A DNA stretch of 39,446 nucleotides from an uncultured Pseudomonadota bacterium (lineage in GTDB: Bacteria > Pseudomonadota > Alphaproteobacteria > UBA9219), in assembly GCA_903824505.1 (NCBI GenBank), contig CAIJXG010000048.1, positions 1 to 39,446 of the forward strand. The letters are read 5' to 3'. The notes under the pieces were generated by a model. That model did no database searches. It was not told where the DNA came from and was given only the letters and a program-made list of their open reading frames with translations. How positions within the stretch are numbered: position 1 is the first letter of the stretch; each line of letters begins with the position of its first letter. Shown one piece after another: positions 9,870 through 18,066 of this stretch. The translations under genes were made by a program, and so were the position numbers.

Positions 9870-11680
9870 CGCCACCAGCTCTCAATCAAGGTTCCGTATA
9901 AAGGCGGCGTTGGGGGATGTTGAAGCGGAGTCCAAGACGCGAGCAGGTCCGATCCTGTATAGAAAAGCGGGACAAAATAATGTCCCTGCATCAGGACGCG
10001 GTCCAGCGCGTGGGCGGTCGCAATCAGCTCTTCGCGCGTGGCGGGTTTGGAAACAGCAGCCGCCAGAGCATCGACCACGGGATCTTTCACGCCCGCGTAG
10101 TTCCGGCTGCCTTTTTGATCCGCCGCCGCTGATCCCCAGAAATAGATTTGCTCATTCCCGGGTGAAAGTGAATTAAACCAACGTGCCGCTGTGACATCGT
10201 AATCGAAATTGGACAGACGCGCTTGGTATTGAGCGCTGTCGAGCGTGCGCACGGATGTCTCAATCCCTAGTCTTTTTAAGGCGCGGGCCCATGTCAGCGC
10301 TATTTTCTCCTCCGCCGGATTGCTCAGCATAATTTCAAATCGCACGGGTTGACCGTCTTTCGTGAAAAGCTGATCCGCCTTTACGCGATACCCCGCTGCA
10401 TGCAGCATCGTCTCGGCTTTCAGTAATTGGGCCCGAAAAGAGTCTTCGTCGGCGGCTTCAGGAGGCGCAACCGGAGTCGTAAAAATCTCGGGCGGCAAGC
10501 GGTCGCGAAACGCGTTTAGAATCTCCAACTCTCGACCTTCGGGCAAAAGCGGCGCAGCCAGTTCGCTATTCGGGAAGAAACTGTTCACGCGTTTATATTG
10601 GCTGTGAAAAAGAGTCCGATCGACCCACGCGGCATCAAAACTTTCTTCCAGCGCGGCGCGGAAAACGGGATCCGTGAATAACGGGCGGCGCGTATTCAAG
10701 ATAAAGCCATAAGCAGGTTCCGTGCGGTGATGCGGCATGTTTTCCAGCCGTACACGCCCGTCTTGCGCGGCCGGAAAATCATAGGCTGTTGCCCACTTTG
10801 TCGCATCGCTCTCGCGCCGCAGATCATATTGCCCTGATTTGAAGGCCTGCAGCGCCACACCTTCATCCCGATAATAATCCACGCGGATCGTGTCGAAATT
10901 ATAAAGACCTCGCTGCACGGGAAGATCGCGCCCCCAATAGGCGGGATCACGCGTATAGGTCAGGCTGCGTCCGGCATCCACCTTTGTGATCTTATAAGGG
11001 CCTGAGCCAACCGGAAGCCGCAGGCTCGTCTCGGCAAAATCGCGCCCTTGCCATGCATGTTGAGGCAAAATAGGCATGAGTCCGATAATCAGCGGCATTT
11101 CGCGATCAAAACGCCCTGTCTCGTCTTTCTTAAAATCAAACCGCACACATGTGGGAGAAAGTTTTTGGGTTTTGAGAACTTTTTTGTAATAGCTCCGGTG
11201 ATTGGGTCGGCCCTTGGCGCGGAGAGTCTCAAGGGAAAAGAGGACATCATCGGCGGTAATAGGCACACCGTCCGAAAAATGAGCACGGGGATTGAGCGTA
11301 AAGGTCACGCTGGATCGGTCATCGGGCAGATCCACACTTTCGGCAATCAGGGGGTAAAGCGTAAATGGCTCTCCCCACGATCGCGCCATCAGACTTTCGT
11401 AAACCAAAGAAAAAACCCGCCCCGTTTCAAGCCCAAAGGGAGGCTGACCTCGCACGATAAAGGGGTTCAAACTGTCGAAACTACCTACGGCAGCCAAACG
11501 CAGTATGCCGCCCTTTGGAGCATCCGGATTGGTAAAAGAAAGATGCAGAAACCCGTCTTGTTCCGTAGGTTCCCCGACCATCGCCAATGCATGCTGCACC
11601 GCAGCCCATGCGCTGCCGATGGGCAGAAGTGCGAAAAAAAGGGCGAGGAGGAGGATTTTGGACAAGAGGAGTATTTTCAA
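9863..11680 (-). CDS. Oligopeptide-type ABC transporter substrate-binding protein (YejA-like, SBP_bac_5)
   Basis: This periplasmic receptor would bind peptides or similar solutes for an ABC importer. I place the start at TTG 11680, giving MKILLLSKILLLALFFALLP and a signal cleavage near GSAWA; the longer open frame upstream runs into the MurC-like gene and has no family content. The mature part shows PDAPKGGILRLAAVGSFDSLNPF, PLIAESVDLPDDRSSVTFTL, FSDGVPITADDVLFSLETLR, LPVGSGPYKITKVDAGRSLT and YAGVKDPVVDALA, all typical of the YejA branch of family 5. The 605-aa length fits. The permease and ATPase genes yejBEF are absent from the window. It follows the MurC-like gene after 133 bp on the same strand. 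Confidence 0.88.
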   Translation of the reverse strand: MKILLLSKILLLALFFALLPIGSAWAAVQHALAMVGEPTEQDGFLHLSFTNPDAPKGGILRLAAVGSFDSLNPFIVRGQPPFGLETGRVFSLVYESLMARSWGEPFTLYPLIAESVDLPDDRSSVTFTLNPRAHFSDGVPITADDVLFSLETLRAKGRPNHRSYYKKVLKTQKLSPTCVRFDFKKDETGRFDREMPLIIGLMPILPQHAWQGRDFAETSLRLPVGSGPYKITKVDAGRSLTYTRDPAYWGRDLPVQRGLYNFDTIRVDYYRDEGVALQAFKSGQYDLRRESDATKWATAYDFPAAQDGRVRLENMPHHRTEPAYGFILNTRRPLFTDPVFRAALEESFDAAWVDRTLFHSQYKRVNSFFPNSELAAPLLPEGRELEILNAFRDRLPPEIFTTPVAPPEAADEDSFRAQLLKAETMLHAAGYRVKADQLFTKDGQPVRFEIMLSNPAEEKIALTWARALKRLGIETSVRTLDSAQYQARLSNFDYDVTAARWFNSLSPGNEQIYFWGSAAADQKGSRNYAGVKDPVVDALAAAVSKPATREELIATAHALDRVLMQGHYFVPLFYTGSDLLASWTPLQHPPTPPLYGTLIESWWRP

Positions 11681-11813
11681 GGAGGGCCTAGGCAGGCTGG
11701 GTGTTAAGTAGCCTTGAATTTCTTGATCACCTTTCCATCTGTCATTCGGGACGACGCCTGTTTGTTTTAAATCGACGGAACAGTCTCTTCTCTTTTCAGC
11801 GTAAACAAGCTTT

Positions 11814-13199
11814 TCAAAGGGGTAAAGCGGAAAGAATCTCTTGCGCAAACAGAGACAGAGTGTCGTCTCGGGCGCCCATGATAACAATCCGATCTCCCGT
11901 GCGGGCGTAGGACAGCAAGGCCGCACGACAAGAGCAGCGATCAGGGAAAGCCTCCGCGGTGTGTCCTGCCGCTTGAATCTCTGCAACAATATCCCCACTG
12001 CCAAGGCTGCGATCGACCGTGCCGCCGACATAAAGCGGCTCGGGCATCAGCAAAAGATCATCGGGTGCCAGCTGCGTTGCAAAACAGGCGACCAATTCTT
12101 TGCGGAACAGACGCAGTGGCCCATAGCCATGTGGCTGAAACATCACGATCAGCCGCCCGGGAAATGTATGCAAGGCCGTCAGGGTAGCCGCGATCTTGTC
12201 GGGATTATGGGCGAAATCGTCAAGGACCGTGATACCGTTTTGGGTCCCGACGCGCTCCATCCGGCGGCGCATGCCTGTAAAAAGAGAAAGCGAGTCGGCC
12301 ACGAGAGAGAGATCAAGCCCCAGAGTCACCGCAACGCCCAAACAGGCTAGCGCATTGGCAACATTATGCTCCCCCGGAATCTGAAGTTGGACGGGCAGAT
12401 TGGCCGTAGCCGTGTGAAGGCGAAAACTGATACCTTCCGGTTCAGGAACAAGATCCGTCGCGAAAAGAGTCGCCTTGGGATTGTTCAGCCCATAAGTCAC
12501 GCAGGAAGAGGGGGGTAGAAGAGCCGCCAAATCCCGCGTTTCTTCATTGTCAAAATTGACAACCGAGCGCCGCGCTCTGCCGATAAAACCGCCAAACAGA
12601 GCGCGGAGATCCTCGATCCCCTTATGATCCAGCGCTAGATTGTTCAAAACGGCGATGTCTGCGGTATAGTCGGCAATTGAGCCGTCGCTTTCATCCACCT
12701 CGGCCACCAACAGATTAGGGCTACCAACAACCGCGCTGGCAAAAGGAACGTCAGGCGTAACAAAATTTTTCATCACCGCGCCATTGATGATGGTTGGGTT
12801 CAGCGCCATTTTGTGAAGCATCCAGCCGATCATGCCCGTTGTTGTGGATTTGCCGCTGGTTCCCGCAATACCGATCGCGTGCGGCGCGGCATTAAACAGG
12901 CTGGCCAAAAGCTGGGCTCGGGTGATTCTGGTGGATCCAAGTCTTTTTGCGGCCTGCACATCGGGGATTTGATCTTCAACCGCTGTCGAGCAGACCAAAA
13001 TCGTTTCCGAATCCCTGATCCCGCTGCCATCTTGTGGAAAAATATCGATGCCTTGGCGGCGTAGAAAAGCAAATTTTTCGGCCAAGCGGCCTTGATCAAG
13101 AGAGCGATCTGATCCCGCGACTTTGGCCCCTTGTTGATTCAGAATCATCGCCAGCGGCATCATGCCACTCCCGCCGATCCCGCAGAAGAAATAACGCAC
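11814..13199 (-). CDS. MurC/Mpl-like Mur ligase
   Basis: Mur ligases join an amino acid or peptide to UDP-MurNAc using ATP. The protein (461 aa, GTG start directly after the ppiD stop) has the MurC/Mpl N-terminal domain ([20 protein letters not shown]) and the ATP site [16 protein letters not shown]. It continues with [46 protein letters not shown], and [16 protein letters not shown] with [10 protein letters not shown]. MurC and Mpl usually read GTHGKTTT, so His and Thr are replaced by Ser here, and the DDFAHNP block is nearer to Mpl than to MurC. It is probably a paralogue, with the true murC in the division cluster elsewhere. Its substrate is unknown. Confidence 0.8.
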   Translation of the reverse strand: MRYFFCGIGGSGMMPLAMILNQQGAKVAGSDRSLDQGRLAEKFAFLRRQGIDIFPQDGSGIRDSETILVCSTAVEDQIPDVQAAKRLGSTRITRAQLLASLFNAAPHAIGIAGTSGKSTTTGMIGWMLHKMALNPTIINGAVMKNFVTPDVPFASAVVGSPNLLVAEVDESDGSIADYTADIAVLNNLALDHKGIEDLRALFGGFIGRARRSVVNFDNEETRDLAALLPPSSCVTYGLNNPKATLFATDLVPEPEGISFRLHTATANLPVQLQIPGEHNVANALACLGVAVTLGLDLSLVADSLSLFTGMRRRMERVGTQNGITVLDDFAHNPDKIAATLTALHTFPGRLIVMFQPHGYGPLRLFRKELVACFATQLAPDDLLLMPEPLYVGGTVDRSLGSGDIVAEIQAAGHTAEAFPDRCSCRAALLSYARTGDRIVIMGARDDTLSLFAQEILSALPL

Positions 13200-15086
13200 C
13201 TAAGGTTCTCCCTGCATGCGGATCTGATCCACCTGTCCCGCGTTGATGGTCACAGGAAAAACACTACGGAGATAGGCCAGATACTGGCTCAAAAGCTCTT
13301 GCGTGTTGTTCTTTCTAATTTCGCTTGTCAGCTTGTTTTTGCGCGGATCGGGGTGGGTCGTATCCGCGTCTGTCACCCGCGCCAGCCGCGCGACCATCAC
13401 CGCGCTGCCTTTCACCGCGACAGCCGTCTCGCCCTTATTCATCTTAAAGGCCTGATCCAACAATTCGGTCGGTAAAGGGGCGTCCGTATCGCCGATCGGA
13501 GAAAGCGGTGCGGATTCGCGGACGGAAACACCTTCCATTTTTGCAAAACTATCGATACTTTTGCCCGCATGAAGATCTTTAGCGATTGAATCGCTTATCG
13601 TTTTAGCCTTTTCGCCTTGTTGCCGCGCAAGCCAGCTTGCCGCAACTTGGCTTTTGACCTGCTCAAACGGTTTGGGGCCTGAGGGCATTACTTGATCGGT
13701 TCGCACGGCGCTATAGGTTCCTTCTTTGTCATCCTCAACAGGACTGGTTTCCCCTGCATTTTGCAAGAAAGCGTCTTTCAAGAGAGCCTCTTTATTGGGC
13801 CAAGAATCTGTTTGTTTGTCCTCTGGAGTTAGGCCCTTAGCATCTATGGAGGCGATTTTCCGCAAAGAAAGCCTTAGCTCTTGGGCCACGTCTTCCAAGG
13901 AGCGACCCGCCGCCAGCGCATCGTCCAGCTGATTCACAAGCTTTGTCGCGGCCTCAATCGCCTGATCGCGCTGCATATCTGTGCGGAGTTTCTCTTTGAT
14001 GGATTCAAAAGTAGGCTTTCCGGCAGGGATGATTTTCTTGACCTGCACGACATGCCAGCCCAGCTGGGTCTTGATCGGATCGCTGATCGCTTTCTCGGGC
14101 AAGGCAAAAACGGGCTTTGCCAAATCCGGCATCAGGCTTGTGCTTTCCGTTTTTTCCAAAGGAATGGCGAATTCTTTGGCCTCTTTGGCTGCAGCCGCTA
14201 AATCGCCCGTATGATGGGCTTCGGCCGCCAGTTGCTTGGCTTTAACCTCATCATGCAGAACGACTTGAAGCAGATCGCGCTGTTCGGGGTGAGAAAGTTT
14301 CCCCCCGTCTTCGTCATAGGCTTTCTTCAGTTGCGCTTCAGATATTGTGATGTCTTTTTGTAAAGTTTCAGTCGACAGGGTTGCGATGGTCACGCCGCGC
14401 GTTTCGGGGGCGGAAAACAGCTCGGGATGCGCCTCATAAAAATCCCGCAAAGCCTTTTCATCCGGCTTGGGACTTCCGTTGAGTTTGGCGGCCTCTATTG
14501 TCACTACATCCAAAATCCGGGTCTGGGCGCGGCCTTTATACAAAGCCTCCACGGCGATAGGGGGAACAGAGGACAGACCCGCAACGGCAGCCAGCAAAAG
14601 CTTTTCCTGCGCGTCCTTGGCTTCCTCGGCCAGAAAAGCGGATTCGCTCATATTTTTTTGCTGCAGAATGCGCGCGAAAAGCTCTTTATTAAACGCGCCG
14701 TCTTTGGTCCGAAAGTGGGGGTCTTCAGCCAGCATCTGCAGAATCGTTTGAGGCGTGATGCTAATTCCTTGCCGCGTGACTTCCTGCTCGATCAAGGCGC
14801 GCTCCACAAGATTTTCAAGGCTTTTGTCCAAAAGCCCCAGCTCCTTAGCCTGAACCGCCGTTAAAGTCGGGCTGATCGCCTGCCGCGCACGGGCCAAGGA
14901 CAGGCTGAAATCATGAGTCAAATCGGCAACGGTAAGAGTCCGGTCTCCGACTTTTGCGACCGTCTTTTGCAACGGATTCCCGCGAAAAATATCGCCAATC
15001 CCCCAAATGCTGAAGCTGACAATCAAAAGCAGCATCAAGGTCTTAACGACCCATGAATGAGCAAGCGTGCGGATAGACTGAAGCAT
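13200..15086 (-). CDS. ppiD: Peptidyl-prolyl isomerase / periplasmic chaperone PpiD (SurA-N type)
   Basis: PpiD is a membrane-anchored periplasmic foldase at the Sec exit. The 628-aa protein has a short cytoplasmic start (MLQSIRTLAHSWVVK), one membrane helix at about residues 15-33 (TLMLLLIVSFSIWGIGDIF), and a SurA-type N-domain. A parvulin-like domain at about residues 245-360 includes EQRDLLQVVLHDEVKAKQLA and ISDPIKTQLGWHVVQVKKI. A degenerate second domain follows. The ending ELLSQYLAYLRSVFPVTIN is family-like. It heads an operon with the MurC-like and YejA-like genes and is divergent from tpiA; the 175-bp space between them should hold both promoters. Confidence 0.93.
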   Translation of the reverse strand: MLQSIRTLAHSWVVKTLMLLLIVSFSIWGIGDIFRGNPLQKTVAKVGDRTLTVADLTHDFSLSLARARQAISPTLTAVQAKELGLLDKSLENLVERALIEQEVTRQGISITPQTILQMLAEDPHFRTKDGAFNKELFARILQQKNMSESAFLAEEAKDAQEKLLLAAVAGLSSVPPIAVEALYKGRAQTRILDVVTIEAAKLNGSPKPDEKALRDFYEAHPELFSAPETRGVTIATLSTETLQKDITISEAQLKKAYDEDGGKLSHPEQRDLLQVVLHDEVKAKQLAAEAHHTGDLAAAAKEAKEFAIPLEKTESTSLMPDLAKPVFALPEKAISDPIKTQLGWHVVQVKKIIPAGKPTFESIKEKLRTDMQRDQAIEAATKLVNQLDDALAAGRSLEDVAQELRLSLRKIASIDAKGLTPEDKQTDSWPNKEALLKDAFLQNAGETSPVEDDKEGTYSAVRTDQVMPSGPKPFEQVKSQVAASWLARQQGEKAKTISDSIAKDLHAGKSIDSFAKMEGVSVRESAPLSPIGDTDAPLPTELLDQAFKMNKGETAVAVKGSAVMVARLARVTDADTTHPDPRKNKLTSEIRKNNTQELLSQYLAYLRSVFPVTINAGQVDQIRMQGEP

Positions 15087-15202
15087 GGAGACCTAAAGGA
15101 AGAAGGAGAAGAAGAGACCCTGAGGGGGTAATAAAAACAAGATGATGTCCTAACACATAGACAAAGCATGGAGGCTTGATCGAAAAAAGGCGAGCAGACA
15201 TC

Positions 15203-15232
15203 TTGACATCTAGGGCAAAAGAGTCGTTCTGT
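15203..15232 (+). promoter_or_regulatory. Possible sigma-70 promoter for tpiA
   Basis: A perfect -35 box TTGACA lies at 15203-15208. A weak -10 candidate TTCTGT at 15227-15232 follows after 18 bases. Only the -35 box is convincing. Confidence 0.3.
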
Positions 15233-15261
15233 ACAGACCACCTGAACTTATGGAGTCTTCG

Positions 15262-16029
15262 ATGTCGTCTCGTCGTCCGATGATTGCTGCAAACTGGAAA
15301 ATGAATGGGCTGTTGGCCGATGGGCGCTTGTTGGCTCGTGCGGTGAGCGAGGCGGCTGCCTCGGCGGCTCCTTTATGTTTCGATGTGGTGGTGTGCCCGC
15401 CCGCGACTTTGACTTATGCTGTGGGCGAGATCTTAAAGGGCTCCTCTGTCTTGTTGGGCGCGCAGGATTGCGTTGCCGCGCCGCAGGGGGCCTTTACGGG
15501 GGATCTCAGCGCGCCGATGTTTGCGGATTTAGGTGCGAAGGCTCTTATTTTGGGCCATTCGGAGCGTCGCCATGGGCATGGGGAAACCAGCGTGCAAGTG
15601 GCCGAAAAGGTAAAGGCGGCTCAAGCGGCAGGATTAATCACGATTGTGTGTGTGGGCGAAACGGCGGCCGAGCTGGATGCTGGATGCACCAAAGCCGTAC
15701 TTACCCAGCAAGTGCGTGAATCTGTGCCAGAAAATGTGGACAGTTCAAAATTGGTCATTGCATATGAACCTGTTTGGGCGATTGGCACGGGGCGTCAACC
15801 CGTGCCGAGCGATGTTGTAACGGCGCATCAGCTGATCCGCAGCCTTTTGGGCCCGATGGGGCCGACGGTGCGGATTCTTTATGGCGGCTCTGTCAACGCG
15901 GCGAATGTCGGAAGTATTTCCTGTGAGAAGGAAGTCGACGGCGTGCTTGTCGGCGGCGCGAGTCTGAAGGCGGAGAGTTTTTGGAGCATTGCCGAAAGCT
16001 TCCAGAAAAGGGTTTGCCTCGCGGCTTAA
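15262..16029 (+). CDS. tpiA: Triosephosphate isomerase
   Basis: TpiA interconverts dihydroxyacetone phosphate and glyceraldehyde 3-phosphate. I prefer the ATG at 15262 because GGAG sits 6 bases upstream; an ATG at 15250 would overlap that site. This gives 255 aa. Motifs are IAANWKMNG with the catalytic Lys, GAQDC, LGHSERR with the catalytic His, CVGE, the active-site Glu and flexible loop in AYEPVWAIGTG, and the phosphate-binding YGGSVN and GVLVGGASL. Everything needed for activity is present. It is divergent from ppiD. Confidence 0.96.
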   Translation: MSSRRPMIAANWKMNGLLADGRLLARAVSEAAASAAPLCFDVVVCPPATLTYAVGEILKGSSVLLGAQDCVAAPQGAFTGDLSAPMFADLGAKALILGHSERRHGHGETSVQVAEKVKAAQAAGLITIVCVGETAAELDAGCTKAVLTQQVRESVPENVDSSKLVIAYEPVWAIGTGRQPVPSDVVTAHQLIRSLLGPMGPTVRILYGGSVNAANVGSISCEKEVDGVLVGGASLKAESFWSIAESFQKRVCLAA

Positions 16030-16145
16030 GAGGCTTTGCGGTGCCCCTGCGCGAAAGGTCGTATCTGGTGGGTGGGCGAGGGGGGGCAATGAGGGATGAA
16101 AATTTCTCTTCGTTTTTCTTGCGCCTATGATAGCCTCCTCGCCGC

Positions 16146-16703
16146 ATGTCTTCTCGTCCTTTGACCCCTCTTCCGATCTTGATGGCCGCTGTCCCCGTTG
16201 TTTTGGTGATCGGCTTTTCCCTTCTTTTGTCTGTGCTTTCCTTGCGCGAGAATTGGCGTTTTGCGGCCAGCATTGATTCGGTTCTTAGTGTTGTTGAGGC
16301 TGTGCAAACGATCGCCGCACAGCAAGATAGCTTCGCCCGCACCCCCGGTGAAGATCTTTGGGCGGCGTTAGCGCGGGCAGGGCACTCGTTCCCAGAGGAA
16401 AAGAAACGCAACCCGTGGCATTATCCGATCAGCATCGGAACCTCTGCACCCGCCGTGATACAGCTTGAAACCGAGATCCCGTCTCAGGATTGCCAGAGGC
16501 TTTCAACCTATTTTCTTAATCGCCCGACAGCCGAGACAGGGCTTCTTGCCATTCAAGCGCGGGGCTCTAGCGTGCCGATCTGGAGCACGCTATATGCCAC
16601 CAGCACGCCCCAGATGAACAAAGAGGTCTCCCCGTGGATTGGCTGTGGTCACACGGCCACAAGCCGACTCGTGCTGATCTTCAGTGCCCGAAAATCACCT
16701 TAG
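16146..16703 (+). CDS. PilS-like type IV pilin-type protein
   Basis: I do not recognise an exact family. The 185-aa protein has one N-terminal membrane helix (about residues 12-30, VPVVLVIGFSLLLSVLSL). An amphipathic stretch follows, then RNPWHYPISIGTSAPAVIQL, EIPSQDCQRLSTYFL and a second Cys in WIGCGHTAT. A helix followed by an 'NPW' block and a Cys pair that could form a C-terminal disulfide loop is the layout of PilS-type IVb pilins. No Gly-Phe prepilin cleavage site is obvious. No pilus assembly genes lie nearby. It is convergent with the next gene, the stops being 16 bp apart. Confidence 0.7.
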   Translation: MSSRPLTPLPILMAAVPVVLVIGFSLLLSVLSLRENWRFAASIDSVLSVVEAVQTIAAQQDSFARTPGEDLWAALARAGHSFPEEKKRNPWHYPISIGTSAPAVIQLETEIPSQDCQRLSTYFLNRPTAETGLLAIQARGSSVPIWSTLYATSTPQMNKEVSPWIGCGHTATSRLVLIFSARKSP

Positions 16704-16718
16704 GGGTATTTTATCCCC

Positions 16719-17468
16719 TCACTGTGGCGATGATAGGGTCGTACGTTTGCTAAGCCCCGCACGGCGGGCATCTACGCGCTTTTTCAGCTCCTCGGAATCC
16801 TTTAGGATTCCCATCGCGTTATATTCCCTTTTGTAGAGAGATTCACGGAAACTCTCGATTTGTTTGCCGAGATCTTTGAGCTTGGCGCGCGCATGGCCGT
16901 CATTAAGGTCGATATGTCGCAATTTGGATTCAAAGATATCGAGTTGCTGTTGATCGAGACCCTGCGGATCTCCCGCCGGAGCCATAACAGTCGCGGCAGG
17001 GGCAGGGGACGCTGCTGTAGGCGCGGAAACGACTCTTTGCCATGTGACCGAACATTGAGGGACTTGGGGGTAATAGCCCGCAGGGCTTTGGCAATAGTAA
17101 TAGACCTGCGTTCCCGTCGGGGCAGGGGTTGAGTCAAATGTTTCCACAACGACCGTCGGCGGCGTGTACGGATCTGGATAGGGGTAAATCGGCGCGGGAT
17201 AGAAATACCATCCGCCGTCAAGAATCCACCACCAGCCGTTGCGTCCTTCATGGAAGCCGTTGAACCAGCGGCCCTCGTGCCAATGATTGGAAAAAGCGTG
17301 ATCGTGAAAATCACGATCATGGAAATCACGATCATGGAAGTCGCGCTCACGGAAATCACGTTCACCTCCGCCGCCGTGTCTCCATTCATCCGCAAAAGCG
17401 GGGGGCATCAAAGCGGCCGAGATCAAAAGGGCTGTCGTCGTCAGAAGAAGGGCCGAGCGCGTGCGCAT
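16719..17468 (-). CDS. Secreted protein with pentapeptide repeat, function unknown
   Basis: A signal peptide (MRTRSALLLTTTALLISA, cut near AFA) is followed by an acidic, His-rich repeat region built of DRDFH/ERDFR units (about residues 37-57). Next is an aromatic segment (NGWWWILDGGWYFYPAPIYP) and a block YYYCQSPAGYYPQVPQCSVTWQ with two Cys, a pattern I associate with small envelope proteins of proteobacteria. A Pro/Ala linker and a charged helical C-terminus follow (about residues 175-240, likely coiled coil). The 249-aa protein is probably exported to the periplasm or outer membrane. The His/Asp/Arg repeat could bind metal, but that is a guess. Confidence 0.75.
   Translation of the reverse strand: MRTRSALLLTTTALLISAALMPPAFADEWRHGGGGERDFRERDFHDRDFHDRDFHDHAFSNHWHEGRWFNGFHEGRNGWWWILDGGWYFYPAPIYPYPDPYTPPTVVVETFDSTPAPTGTQVYYYCQSPAGYYPQVPQCSVTWQRVVSAPTAASPAPAATVMAPAGDPQGLDQQQLDIFESKLRHIDLNDGHARAKLKDLGKQIESFRESLYKREYNAMGILKDSEELKKRVDARRAGLSKRTTLSSPQ
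17301..17360 (-). repeat. Four 15-bp tandem units inside the secreted-protein gene
   Basis: Units at 17301-17315, 17316-17330, 17331-17345 and 17346-17360 follow the pattern ATCATGGAAATCACG on the plus strand and encode DRDFH/ERDFR. Being a multiple of three, the unit can change in number without breaking the frame. Confidence 0.9.
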
Positions 17469-17568
17469 GGGAGATCCTTTGGGTGAGTGGTTTCGTTGAT
17501 GTGGAAAGACATAAAACTTTATCTGATCAAAGGCGGCGACTGGCGGTGTGCCCTCACCCTGTTCTATC

Positions 17569-17685
17569 TATACTCGGGCACCTTCGGTCCCCGACCTTTT
17601 TGTCCGCGCAAAAGGCGCATCAGATTCGCTGAGCGCGTGTTTTGCACGGAATCGAATACTCGGCTTTCCAAGGAAACCGAGTATA
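17569..17685 (-). repeat. Dispersed palindromic repeat A, copy 1 (117 bp)
   Basis: The element begins TATACTCGG and ends with its perfect complement CCGAGTATA. It matches copy 2 at 20863-20979 over exactly 117 bp with about 14 differences by hand alignment. The right part holds a second stem, CTCGG ... CCGAG. Read on the minus strand, this intergenic copy encodes YTRFPWKAE, then YSIPCKTRAQRI and a stop, the same frame that copy 2 supplies to the map gene. Confidence 0.9.
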
Positions 17686-17722
17686 GCCTGATAATATGTC
17701 AAAAATGCGGCAGCGCCGTGAC

Positions 17723-17899
17723 TATACTGCGAGACGTTACAGGCTAAACTTTTTGCTCGACACCAACTCGCTCTGCGTCCTGATTGCCGTTGGCCGGATA
17801 GAGCCGTTGCTTTGCTTCACCTTTTCCTATCCGGCGCGCGGTAATCCTGTCGCAACCGCTCGGGGCACAAAAGGCTAACTTAGGACGTGGTACGGTATA
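17723..17899. repeat. Dispersed repeat B, copy 1 (about 177 bp)
   Basis: It starts TATACTGCGAGAC and ends near GTACGGTATA. It aligns along its whole length with copy 2 at 34005-34180, including the identical cores AATCCTGTCGCAACCGCTCG and CACAAAAGGCTAACTTA. The ends are imperfect inverted repeats (TATACTGC against ACGGTATA). No protein-coding frame is evident. It could be a small non-autonomous transposable element or a structured RNA element. Confidence 0.85.
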
Positions 17900-18066
17900 T
17901 TTGATAGCAGCCTCAGTTCAGAAGGTCAAAACAGAGAGGAGGTGGGGACATAATGAGTGCCAAATGGAGCAAAAAGCTGTGAAAGCATTAACAGTGAAAC
18001 CATTAAAAGGATTGATCCAATTTGGTTTATTTGTTACCATCAGGGATGAAAATGCTGGAGGTGGCC

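Larger units (their letters stand above)
17469..18066. other. Repeat-rich intergenic region, no convincing gene
   Basis: These 598 bp hold one copy each of repeat A (17569-17685) and repeat B (17723-17899), 37 bp apart. A short open frame at about 17965-18096 (MEQKAVKALTVKPLKGLIQF) overlaps the next gene's start, but I cannot support it as a gene. Confidence 0.6.

Noticed and set aside
11681-12031. N-terminal extension of the YejA-like protein (117 codons)
   Set aside because: The extension overlaps the 3' end of the MurC-like gene and would bury a clear signal peptide; the TTG at 11680 fits better.
17301-17360. CRISPR-like array
   Set aside because: The units are 15 bp, contiguous and in frame within a gene, with no spacers.
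17686-17702. A second dif-like site (ATAATATGTC)
   Set aside because: It lacks a matching XerC arm and the 6-bp centre; the resemblance is limited to a few A/T positions.
17487-17747. 86-aa open frame over repeat A copy 1
   Set aside because: It runs through the repeat in a frame not shared by copy 2 and has no ribosome binding site.
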